The notes below the pieces were generated by a model. That model saw only the letters and a list, made by a program, of their open reading frames with translations. It made no database searches and was not told the origin of the DNA. Shown here piece after piece: positions 7,495-14,162 of a DNA stretch of 32,574 bases (positions within the stretch are counted from its first letter, which is position 1; the number at the start of each line of letters is the position of its first letter). The DNA comes from a virus: IMG/VR virus record IMGVR_UViG_3300044940_000618, positions 1 to 32,574 of that record; one strand, given 5' to 3'. The position numbers were made by a program, and so were the translations under genes.

Positions 7495-7536
7495 CCCCGA
7501 TTGGCAATCTCTCAGGTTCAAGACCTGAGCGGGGGC
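7495..7536 (+). ncRNA. Folded tRNA-like RNA element
   Basis: An outer stem CCCCG (7495-7499) with CGGGG (7530-7534) encloses a small ATT-GGC-AAT hairpin (7500-7508) and a 7-bp hairpin CTCAGGT/ACCTGAG (7511-7529). The second hairpin can also be read as a T-arm: stem TCAGG/CCTGA with loop TTCAAGA, the canonical T-loop pattern, followed by G/C-rich acceptor-like bases. There is no matching 5' half with D and anticodon arms, so it is not a complete tRNA. Its high G+C stands out from the flanks. It lies just before a membrane-peptide gene, so it may be a leader structure or processing site. Confidence 0.45.
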
Positions 7537-7541
7537 AAAAT

Positions 7542-7664
7542 ATGAATAAGATGAGTAAAAGAGAGTTTATTTTGATGATAACCGTAGCTATAATGACTTT
7601 TATAATAATAGCTGCTGGAGTGGCCGTAGTGGTAATGGCTTCAAGAATTGATAAGGCGTTTTGA
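7542..7664 (+). CDS. 40-residue single-pass membrane peptide
   Basis: ATG at 7542 opens a 40-residue frame: a positively charged N-terminus (MNKMSKREF), a hydrophobic stretch of about 24 residues (about 10-33) and a short charged tail ending RIDKAF. This is a single-pass inner-membrane peptide by composition. It begins 6 nt after the folded element and ends 28 nt before the collagen-like gene. Possible roles include superinfection exclusion or a small holin-like activity, neither supported by a motif. Confidence 0.6.
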   Translation: MNKMSKREFILMITVAIMTFIIIAAGVAVVVMASRIDKAF

Positions 7665-7692
7665 ATGTGTTAATAAGGATTTAATAAAAATA

Positions 7693-8817
7693 ATGAGTAC
7701 AATTTTACAAAAAAAGCAGGGAGAAAGCTTAGGCATAGCTATAAACCTAGACCCAACTATACAACCTAGCCAAGTAATAGACATGACAGTGTATGCAGGT
7801 CATACCTTCCTTGGTCAGCTCTCAAAAGGTAGCATTACAAACAGTGGTAATAGATACGAGCTTAAAGTGCCGTCTAATAATACAAGCAACATCTTAGGCA
7901 AACGAGAGGTAGAGCTTGCAATAGATATAGAGCATATAGGCGTAAAAAAAATAACACTATTTACGCTTCAAGTGATAGAATCAAAAAATGCATTTAGCAA
8001 TGACAGTGTAGGTGATGGGTTTGATATAGTGATAGATGTTGACATATTACTTCAAACCGTAGATGTAGAAACTACTTTAGGCACTTGCATAAAAGGTGAG
8101 AAAGGAGATAAGGGGGATAAGGGAGATAAAGGCGACAAAGGAGATTCTTATATAGTTACAAGAAAAAAAGCAGTGGTAATAGAAACAGATTTCTATAATA
8201 CTACAGTTCCCTTTGCAAATGGTCTTACCGGAACTGCCATTAGCTCCGGGAGTATTGTTTCCATACCATCTACACCTCACCATATCGGGATAGTAGAGAT
8301 TAGAGATAGTGCTATTGCTAATGGTGGTTATAATATAAGCACAGCTAATTCTGCAATCCTAATAGCAGGTGGAGAGCGCTCTGTCATAACCTTTCAAGCA
8401 CGTACTGCTAGGACTACATTTACAGCCTATTTAGGATTTAGAGATAATACAAACAATTCACTTCCTACAGATAGTATTTGTGCCATAATCACAGGCAATG
8501 GAGTGGATGCCACTGTAAACTATATAAACAGAAGCAACAATACACAAACACAGGGTACTTCATTTACTATACCATTGAATACCTGGTACACGCTAGTTAT
8601 TACAGTCAATAGTGCTGCCACAGAGGTAACTTATACACTACTAGATGATAATGAAACAGTCATCAATGCCCAAACTTTATATACTAATATCCCAACCGCC
8701 ACGGGCAGACAAACAGGCTGGGGTGTGATAGCATGTGAAAGCACTACAGATCCCACAGCAGTATTGCTTTGGATAGACTATATGTGTTTGATAATAGAGA
8801 GAGATTTAGTAAGGTAA
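7693..8817 (+). CDS. Collagen-repeat fibre-like protein in the early operon
   Basis: From ATG 7693 the protein has 374 residues. The first 130 or so form a beta-rich domain recalling N-terminal domains of phage baseplate/fibre proteins. Six Gly-X-Y triplets follow (GEKGDKGDKGDKGDKGDS, DNA 8095-8148), the collagen-like stalk seen in many phage fibres, then a beta-rich C-terminal domain resembling a concanavalin-type or carbohydrate-binding jelly roll. This predicts a trimeric receptor-binding or surface protein. A TTG start at 7648 is possible but would overlap the previous gene; the ATG with its A-rich leader is preferred. Its place among early genes is unexpected for a structural protein. 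Confidence 0.75.
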   Translation: MSTILQKKQGESLGIAINLDPTIQPSQVIDMTVYAGHTFLGQLSKGSITNSGNRYELKVPSNNTSNILGKREVELAIDIEHIGVKKITLFTLQVIESKNAFSNDSVGDGFDIVIDVDILLQTVDVETTLGTCIKGEKGDKGDKGDKGDKGDSYIVTRKKAVVIETDFYNTTVPFANGLTGTAISSGSIVSIPSTPHHIGIVEIRDSAIANGGYNISTANSAILIAGGERSVITFQARTARTTFTAYLGFRDNTNNSLPTDSICAIITGNGVDATVNYINRSNNTQTQGTSFTIPLNTWYTLVITVNSAATEVTYTLLDDNETVINAQTLYTNIPTATGRQTGWGVIACESTTDPTAVLLWIDYMCLIIERDLVR

Positions 8818-8859
8818 AATAGTGTATGAAACAGGTTTTAAAATATTAAAATAAATAAT

Positions 8860-9084
8860 ATGAAACTCTATAACTGTGATAAAACCATAGCCAATATTGA
8901 GCAAGCTGTAAGGCAGTTTCAACTTGACATGGCAACAGTAAAAGGACAAATATTTGCAGAACTTGCAGAAGACCCTCTGCTAAGAGAGCAAAGATACCAA
9001 CAGCTATATAAACAGAGGTTAACGGATTTTAATTTGAAGTGTCAAGATTTACTAAATGAACTATCAAAATATGTATCCAAATGA
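8860..9084 (+). CDS. Small helical protein, unknown function
   Basis: This 74-residue protein is predicted to be almost fully helical, with heptad-like spacing and many Gln, Leu and Glu residues (IANIEQAVRQFQLD and the C-terminal NLKCQDLLNELSKYV). It ends in an ATGA overlap with the GemA-like gene. I do not recognise a family. Confidence 0.7.
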   Translation: MKLYNCDKTIANIEQAVRQFQLDMATVKGQIFAELAEDPLLREQRYQQLYKQRLTDFNLKCQDLLNELSKYVSK

Positions 9085-9560
9085 GACCCACTACCTATCA
9101 AGGCAAAGTAAAATATATACATGGAGTAGCAAAGATGCTGCAATTGGATTATAGAGATCTTATAGAGCAATATACAGGTAAGAGAAGCATAAGAATGCTC
9201 ACCACAATGGAGTTGGAGGAAATGGTCAAGGCATTGTTGAAAGCAGGTATCCACCAAACACAAAAGGGCACAGATATAAAGGCTCAAGAAGCAAAGCCAG
9301 AAAGAGCGGGCAATAACCAGCGTAGGAAACTGCTAAGCTTAGGATATGATATGGAGTTTCATAAGCCAAGAACAGAAGCACAAAAATATATGTCAGCCTC
9401 AGCTATAAACTTTGAGAATGTGAATAATTGGTGTAAGAGCAAAAAATGTCCTGTACAAAAAGACATGAATGAAATGGACGAAAAGGAGCTAAACAAAGCT
9501 GTAACAGCATTTATGAAAGTAAAACAATCGTACTTTAAAAAGCTAAATAATGAACTATAA
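9081..9560 (+). CDS. gemA: GemA / Mu gp16-like regulatory protein
   Basis: The 159-residue protein matches the gp16/GemA family of Mu-like phages (DUF1018 type). It has an N-terminal helical segment (YIHGVAKMLQLDYRDLIEQYTGKRSIRMLTTMELEEMV, about 12-49), a central Arg/Lys-rich stretch and a C-terminal region with INFENVNNWCKSKKCPVQ. In Mu, GemA alters host gene expression and DNA supercoiling. It is translationally coupled to the preceding small gene. Confidence 0.85.
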   Translation: MRPTTYQGKVKYIHGVAKMLQLDYRDLIEQYTGKRSIRMLTTMELEEMVKALLKAGIHQTQKGTDIKAQEAKPERAGNNQRRKLLSLGYDMEFHKPRTEAQKYMSASAINFENVNNWCKSKKCPVQKDMNEMDEKELNKAVTAFMKVKQSYFKKLNNEL

Positions 9561-9870
9561 AATAGAGACCTGCAGGTGGGAGCTTATATACCTACACGAG
9601 GCATTTGCTAACAGTATATTGATGTTTATGTACAATCCGGGTATGAATGATAAAGTCTTAACAGCCATATCACATATACACAAACTAAACTGTAAGCTCG
9701 TAAATAAGTTACTAAAAAATCATAGCCATATTAATGATAGGATGGTATTGAAGCTAAACTATCTTGACCTTAGTGCAATAGCTCTATTGGGCAAGCATAT
9801 AGACTTTGCAGACGAGATTTTAGCCAATGAAATAAAGAACAAGATATACAAACTAATACAGCAGCTATGA
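9550..9870 (+). CDS. Hypothetical early protein
   Basis: This 106-residue protein has several hydrophobic helices and a His/Asn-rich middle (SHIHKLNCKLVNKLLKNHSH). It overlaps the end of gemA by 11 bp and the following gene by an ATGA junction, so it is firmly embedded in the early operon. No domain is recognised. Confidence 0.7.
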   Translation: MNYKIETCRWELIYLHEAFANSILMFMYNPGMNDKVLTAISHIHKLNCKLVNKLLKNHSHINDRMVLKLNYLDLSAIALLGKHIDFADEILANEIKNKIYKLIQQL

Positions 9871-10310
9871 CGGAAAAATATATACTGACTTCACCAAACT
9901 TTGAAGGGGAAATAGTATTAGAGTTCAGCCTAGAAGGAACGCTGCGTTCATTCAAAAACGATGCTACCCTAAATGAAGTACAATTGGACTGGCTCAGCAA
10001 AAACTTCCCAATGAACATTCAAACTGTAAATGAAATAATCAAAAAGAGCAAAATGAAAGCAACTTACATACCGGCCGAGGTTACATTTGAGCAATTTTGG
10101 GATGAGTATGATTATAAAGTGGACAAGGCACAAGCCAAAAAAGTATGGGACAAAATGAAGACAGGAGAAAAACTAGCTGCTGTTAATGCTATAAAATCTT
10201 ACAAATTCTACTTGCAAAGCAACCCAGGGATTTCAAAAATATATCCTGAAAGGTATCTTAAAAACAAGCGATGGGAAGTTGATTATATAAAACTAGTAAA
10301 AGGAAAATGA
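9867..10310 (+). CDS. Replication-initiator-like C-terminal domain protein
   Basis: Of 147 residues, the C-terminal half (72-136) has the pattern common at the end of phage replication initiators: FEQFWDEY..K.DK..A.KVWDKM, then a helix and YPERYLKNKRWE. In those proteins this segment follows a DNA-binding domain, which here is replaced by a short beta-rich N-terminus (1-65). It may therefore be a reduced replication or helicase-loading factor. Start overlaps the previous gene by ATGA. Function is inferred from the motif only. Confidence 0.6.
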   Translation: MTEKYILTSPNFEGEIVLEFSLEGTLRSFKNDATLNEVQLDWLSKNFPMNIQTVNEIIKKSKMKATYIPAEVTFEQFWDEYDYKVDKAQAKKVWDKMKTGEKLAAVNAIKSYKFYLQSNPGISKIYPERYLKNKRWEVDYIKLVKGK

Positions 10311-10525
10311 ATAGCAAAAAAAAGCAAAACAAACTAAAACGAGACATGGCAATGCATAATCGTTTTAAAGAATTGTATGGAGTTCAGAAACTTCGTCTTG
10401 ATGTAGTATGGGAGCAAATGGAGAAAGAGTTCTTTATAGACAGGGTACAGATACAACGCAGAATAAAAGAGCTAGACTACAAGTATATACAAGAAAACAA
10501 GGCACGATTGAAGATAGATTTATAG
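10307..10525 (+). CDS. Small basic protein, unknown function
   Basis: The 72-residue protein is very basic at its N-terminus (MNSKKKQNKLKRDMAMHNRF) and has a helical C-terminal half with LDVVWEQMEKEFFIDRVQIQRRI, which could be a winged-helix or HTH-like nucleic-acid binder. It is coupled to the preceding gene by an ATGA overlap. As the last larger early gene it occupies the place of the middle/late activator (Mor) in Mu, but no similarity to Mor/C is visible. Confidence 0.65.
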   Translation: MNSKKKQNKLKRDMAMHNRFKELYGVQKLRLDVVWEQMEKEFFIDRVQIQRRIKELDYKYIQENKARLKIDL

Positions 10526-10585
10526 AAAAAATAGTAATTTAAACATTAAAAAACTATCTTTATTAAGATACTAAATTGATTTGAT

Positions 10586-10693
10586 ATGATGAGTCTATTA
10601 GAATATGTGGGTTATGCCACTATGATATTTGTGCCTATTTGGCTTGTTTATAGAGTGTTTAAAAGCATTTGGAAATGGCTTTTAAGGCATTGA
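10586..10693 (+). CDS. 35-residue membrane peptide at the end of the early operon
   Basis: ATG 10586 opens a 35-residue frame with a central hydrophobic stretch (about 7-23, YVGYATMIFVPIWLVYR) and a Trp/Lys/Arg-rich tail ending LLRH. It is a plausible single-pass membrane peptide. The stop is 12 bp before the terminator stem at 10706. The gap before it (10526-10585) is AT-rich and could hold a promoter, but no clear consensus is visible. Confidence 0.45.
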   Translation: MMSLLEYVGYATMIFVPIWLVYRVFKSIWKWLLRH

Positions 10694-10705
10694 TATTTTA
10701 ACTAA

Positions 10706-10730
10706 AAAAAGCCCCCAATGAGGGCTTTTT
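10706..10730. terminator. Bidirectional intrinsic terminator between convergent operons
   Basis: AAAAAGCCC (10706-10714) pairs with GGGCTTTTT (10722-10730) around a 7-nt loop. The A run and T run make it active in both directions. It separates the rightward early operon from the leftward late operon, whose last stop codon begins 4 bp further on. Confidence 0.9.
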
Positions 10731-10733
10731 AGT

Positions 10734-11321
10734 TTATAGAGGTATGCTGTATTTGCTTTCTATATTTGCTGTAGGCAATCGTTCTTTTATTACTTTATTG
10801 GTGAGGTTCACGGCATGGTTTCCACTGCTATCTACATAGTTTTTGAGTTTATAGGTGCTACCATCTACCACTAAGCCTTGGTACTCTATTACGCCTGCAT
10901 ATAGGTGGCTAAAACTTATAGAAGGTGAGAGCTTTACCCTGCGCAAACTACTGATATATTCTCCTGTAGAGCGGTGTAAACATTCATTGATCAGGTCTAG
11001 ATAATCGGCAATTTGCAGGGCTTTGTCCTGGTCTATGCTTGTGTACTCACCATCAAAGCTTTGGGCATATACTTCTTGCACTACATGTATTTTAAGATTT
11101 ATATCTCCATTTTGCACTCCTTGGCCGGCATCGCTAAAGGCTACTTCAAGCTCAAAAAATACAGCAGGTGTAGCAAAAGGGTGGTTGTATACCAGGCTTT
11201 CGTCTTGGTACTGACCATTGTACCAATCATAATGTTTTACAGGCTTTAGTCCACGCTCTGTAAAAAGGTTTTCTTTTGTTTTTATTCTTTGAATAATGTC
11301 GGTATATAATTGTCTGAGCAT
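10734..11321 (-). CDS. Tail terminator/completion-like protein (hypothetical)
   Basis: This 195-residue protein has an N-terminal helical segment followed by beta strands with PAVFFELEVAFSDAGQGVQNGDINLKIHVVQ, a layout typical of small phage tail-terminator or neck proteins of the gp37 kind. It is the last gene of the leftward late operon, 5 bp after the gpG-like gene. The assignment rests on fold impression and position between head-completion genes and the operon end. Confidence 0.55.
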   Translation of the reverse strand: MLRQLYTDIIQRIKTKENLFTERGLKPVKHYDWYNGQYQDESLVYNHPFATPAVFFELEVAFSDAGQGVQNGDINLKIHVVQEVYAQSFDGEYTSIDQDKALQIADYLDLINECLHRSTGEYISSLRRVKLSPSISFSHLYAGVIEYQGLVVDGSTYKLKNYVDSSGNHAVNLTNKVIKERLPTANIESKYSIPL

Positions 11322-11326
11322 GGTGA

Positions 11327-11788
11327 TTATGATTTAAGTCTTTTATAAATGGTGTCTTCAATTTTTGTGGCTAATTTTTCTTCAAGTACCCTGCTATACC
11401 CCATAAACTTACGCTTGGGCATGATGAATCCTTTACCTCTTCCTGCTTTTAACCCATCGTTATGTACTTGAGCGTAGGGTACATCAGAGCCTACTTTTAC
11501 ATAGTCAATACCTGCTTCTGTAATTCGAATACTCCTTCTTAGCCTTCCACTTTTAATGAGTAGTGCACGTCCGGTATTATTCTTTTTATAAGCCTTGGTT
11601 TCTATCAATTTTGTACGACCATTACGGGTTACCCCCCTGCGCCTGTACTGTTGATACTGTTTGCGTTTTGGCCAAGGTTCTGAGTCTTGGTCATTAAATC
11701 TTTGTATATCCCAGCTTTGTTTAAAGTGTGTTACAGCCAGTCCACCGGCCAGTTGAGTTAATCCTTTTAATAGGTCTTTTGTTTGCAT
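11327..11788 (-). CDS. Virion morphogenesis protein, Mu gpG-like
   Basis: The 153-residue basic protein matches the phage virion morphogenesis (gpG/tail completion S) family: SGRLRRSIRI near 80-89, then VGSDVPYAQVHNDG and a C-terminal segment with KRKFMGYS. The family acts at the head-tail junction or in tail completion. Its ATG overlaps the stop of the tape-measure gene as TAATG. Confidence 0.85.
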   Translation of the reverse strand: MQTKDLLKGLTQLAGGLAVTHFKQSWDIQRFNDQDSEPWPKRKQYQQYRRRGVTRNGRTKLIETKAYKKNNTGRALLIKSGRLRRSIRITEAGIDYVKVGSDVPYAQVHNDGLKAGRGKGFIMPKRKFMGYSRVLEEKLATKIEDTIYKRLKS

Positions 11789-14028
11789 TAGGCTACAGTT
11801 TCAAAGTTTCTTACGGCTCTTAATAGTTCTTCACGTAGTTGGTCACCAAAACTTGTGGCTAGTTCCATTGCTTGTTTTTCAGTTTTTATAGTGCCAATAT
11901 TCACTTCACCGAACTTATTGATGTTTACAGTTATGCTCTTTTGAGCCTGTGCTTGGGCAGTCACTTTGCCTGTTTCTGCTGTAAGGTCAGAACTGCCCTC
12001 ACTACTAAAAGTACCTTTTTTCTTTCTGTTCTTTTGTAGGTCTGTTATACTTTGCCCAAATTCACGCTGAGAATATTCTTGTAAAGCTTTTAGTTTTTCA
12101 TCTACTAGTCGGGTTTCAAACTGTAGCTTTTCTAGCGCACCTGAATCGGTAGTGGTTTTGGTTTTTTCTACCAGCTCCCTACGTTGCTTTTCAATTTCAG
12201 TAGTTCGCTCTATGAGGTAGTCTTTTTTCCCGGCATTGCTTTTGATTTGGTTTACCTTTTCAAGCTCATCGTTTACTTTATCAGCCACAAAGTTGTCTAA
12301 TCCACCTTGAAAGCCTTTTTTATAAGATTCACTGAGCTTAGAGCCCATATCTGAGAATGCTTTTTTAAGCCCATTAATACCCTCATCTATGGCAGCTTTA
12401 TCAAAGGTAAATATGCCTTTTAGCAACGTACCTAAGTTTCCAAATACTTTAATTGCCAGTTCACCAATATTATTGAATGCTGTTTTAATAGCCTCCCAAA
12501 GTCCCCACACAAAGGCTCTAAATTCAGCTATTTTGTCGTAAGCTATTGCAAAAGCTGCTACAAGAGCAGTGATAGATACTATTACTAAACCGATTGGATT
12601 AGCTGCAAATGCTAAATTAAGCAGATTTTGTGCTGTTGCCCATGCAGTAGTAGCAGTAGTAGCAGCCCAAGCACCTATGGCGGAGGCATTGAGGGCAAGG
12701 GCATAAGCACCTAGTGCTATTGCCCCTATACCTACTATTTTTGCCAATGTAGCCATGAGTTCGCTGTTTTCTTTTATCCATTTAACAGTGTTTTGCAGCC
12801 CTTCAGTAATTGCCTCCAAGAATTCAACCAAATTAGAGAGAGCAGGCTGTAAAGCAAGTAAGCCTTCAGCTATCAAGCCTCCTATGCTTTCTTTTACTTC
12901 ACCAAACTGGTTTTGCAGTATTTTCAATGGCCCAAGCCCTGCCTGTGCAGCAGCTTCTGCACTTCCCCCAAATTTTGTTTTAAGTTCATTGAGAATTAAT
13001 ATTTGAGCCTCAGCTGTTTTGCCGGTTTCTACCAAGCTTTTTATCATTTTTTTTTGGCTTTCACTAAAGTTCACCCCTACTCTACTCAGAGCTGAGATTC
13101 CTTGGATTGGGTCATTAAGTGCCTTACCTATCTGTATAGATGCACCCTTTAGGTCTGCTGGGCCATCGCCAGCCATAGCAGTAGCCATGTCTTGGATTAT
13201 GGGTATTGTTTCATCAAATACTTTACCTTTGATATTAGTGTAGGTTAGTAGCGAAGCTTGTGCCTCTTTGGTAGCATCGTCATCAAATAGGGTCGTTTTG
13301 GCAAGTTTATCAGCTTGTTCCTGTAGCTCACTAAGGCTTCGCCCAGCAGCACCACCTGTAGAGGTAATAGCAGCTTGGAGCTGAGCAGTAACACGAGCAG
13401 AACTGTCGTAAGCAGCTACAGACTCACGCCCAAAGGCTACCATGCCAGAGGTCATGGCAGTGATGGCACCAGCCACCAAGAAGCCTTTTGCACTGTCCAA
13501 AGCTGAGGCAAAAAAACCTTTTCCACTTTGGTTACTTAGTTTATTGATTTGAGCAGAAGCTTTGGCTATTTCTGTATTAAATTTTTCTATCTTGGCAGGG
13601 TCTGTGAGTCGGTTGCGTATATCTATTAGACGGCTCATTCTATTTTGCAGGTCATTGATTGAAGCAGTGTTATAGTTAAACTTAGCAGGTCTGGATAGCC
13701 TATCTACTTGCTGTAATACCTGTGTTATTCTACCTTCTACTACTTGCAGGCGCATAGGGTTGTTAGATACCTTTTCTTTGAGAGCCTCTAGGTATTTCAA
13801 ACGTTCGGTAAGGCGGTTAAATGCCGTTTCACGGGTTTTTATTTCCAGTGGTTTTAGATTAAAAGCCTCTTTATCTTGTTTCATTTTGGCAATGGTAGCA
13901 CTGGCATGGTCTTTCACAGCCATGGCTATGGTTACACCCTTTGAGGCATTTTCTTTGAGCTGCAGTACCTTTTTGAGGGGCGAAGTGAGCTTATCTTTGA
14001 GCGAGATTAGGAACTCTATGTTTTTCAT
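11788..14028 (-). CDS. Tail tape-measure protein
   Basis: The 746-residue protein sets tail length and helps DNA entry. It has helical/coiled-coil N- and C-terminal regions, a central PhageMin_Tail-type region (about 205-390, with TYTNIKGKVFDETIPIIQDM and GDGPADLKGASIQIGKALND), two hydrophobic segments (about 430-447 and 479-497) and the tape-measure signature FAANPIGLVI (about 474-483). Using the rule of about 0.15 nm per residue, the tail would be near 110 nm. It sits between the MuF-toxin and gpG-like genes on the minus strand, far from the tail tube and chaperone on the plus strand, which is unusual. Confidence 0.93.
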   Translation of the reverse strand: MKNIEFLISLKDKLTSPLKKVLQLKENASKGVTIAMAVKDHASATIAKMKQDKEAFNLKPLEIKTRETAFNRLTERLKYLEALKEKVSNNPMRLQVVEGRITQVLQQVDRLSRPAKFNYNTASINDLQNRMSRLIDIRNRLTDPAKIEKFNTEIAKASAQINKLSNQSGKGFFASALDSAKGFLVAGAITAMTSGMVAFGRESVAAYDSSARVTAQLQAAITSTGGAAGRSLSELQEQADKLAKTTLFDDDATKEAQASLLTYTNIKGKVFDETIPIIQDMATAMAGDGPADLKGASIQIGKALNDPIQGISALSRVGVNFSESQKKMIKSLVETGKTAEAQILILNELKTKFGGSAEAAAQAGLGPLKILQNQFGEVKESIGGLIAEGLLALQPALSNLVEFLEAITEGLQNTVKWIKENSELMATLAKIVGIGAIALGAYALALNASAIGAWAATTATTAWATAQNLLNLAFAANPIGLVIVSITALVAAFAIAYDKIAEFRAFVWGLWEAIKTAFNNIGELAIKVFGNLGTLLKGIFTFDKAAIDEGINGLKKAFSDMGSKLSESYKKGFQGGLDNFVADKVNDELEKVNQIKSNAGKKDYLIERTTEIEKQRRELVEKTKTTTDSGALEKLQFETRLVDEKLKALQEYSQREFGQSITDLQKNRKKKGTFSSEGSSDLTAETGKVTAQAQAQKSITVNINKFGEVNIGTIKTEKQAMELATSFGDQLREELLRAVRNFETVA

Positions 14029-14086
14029 GGGCTATACCTTTTATATATTTTTTTATGGGTTTTTAAACAATGTTTAAATATTTTCG

Positions 14087-14162
14087 TATATTTGTGTTGT
14101 CTTTCGACAGTGCCTGTAGAAGCTACGCCTTGAAATCATGCGTGTGATCTACAGGCTTTTTT
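14087..14162 (+). ncRNA. Candidate antisense RNA with intrinsic terminator over the MuF-toxin 3' end
   Basis: A perfect TATATTTG box (14087-14094) on the plus strand precedes a structured segment ending in a 9-bp stem (GCCTGTAGA 14112-14120, TCTACAGGC 14148-14156) and six T residues (14157-14162). An inner ACGC/GCGT stem (14125-14128, 14140-14143) makes one long hairpin. A transcript of about 60 nt starting near 14100 is predicted, complementary to the last codons and stop of the MuF-toxin mRNA. No clear -33 TTTG lies at the right distance, so the promoter is weak evidence. Alternatively the hairpin only blocks rightward read-through or protects the 3' end of the mRNA. Confidence 0.35.

Noticed and set aside
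7450-7540. Complete tRNA gene
   Set aside because: Only a T-arm-like hairpin and a GC stem are present; no D arm, anticodon arm or matching 5' acceptor strand can be folded.
7648-7692. Upstream TTG start for the collagen-like gene
   Set aside because: It would overlap the 40-residue membrane peptide, while the ATG at 7693 has an A-rich leader and starts the recognisable domain.
13760-14077. 105-residue plus-strand frame as an immunity gene for the MuF toxin
   Set aside because: It is mostly antisense to the tape-measure N-terminus, has no leader of its own and looks like a shadow frame.
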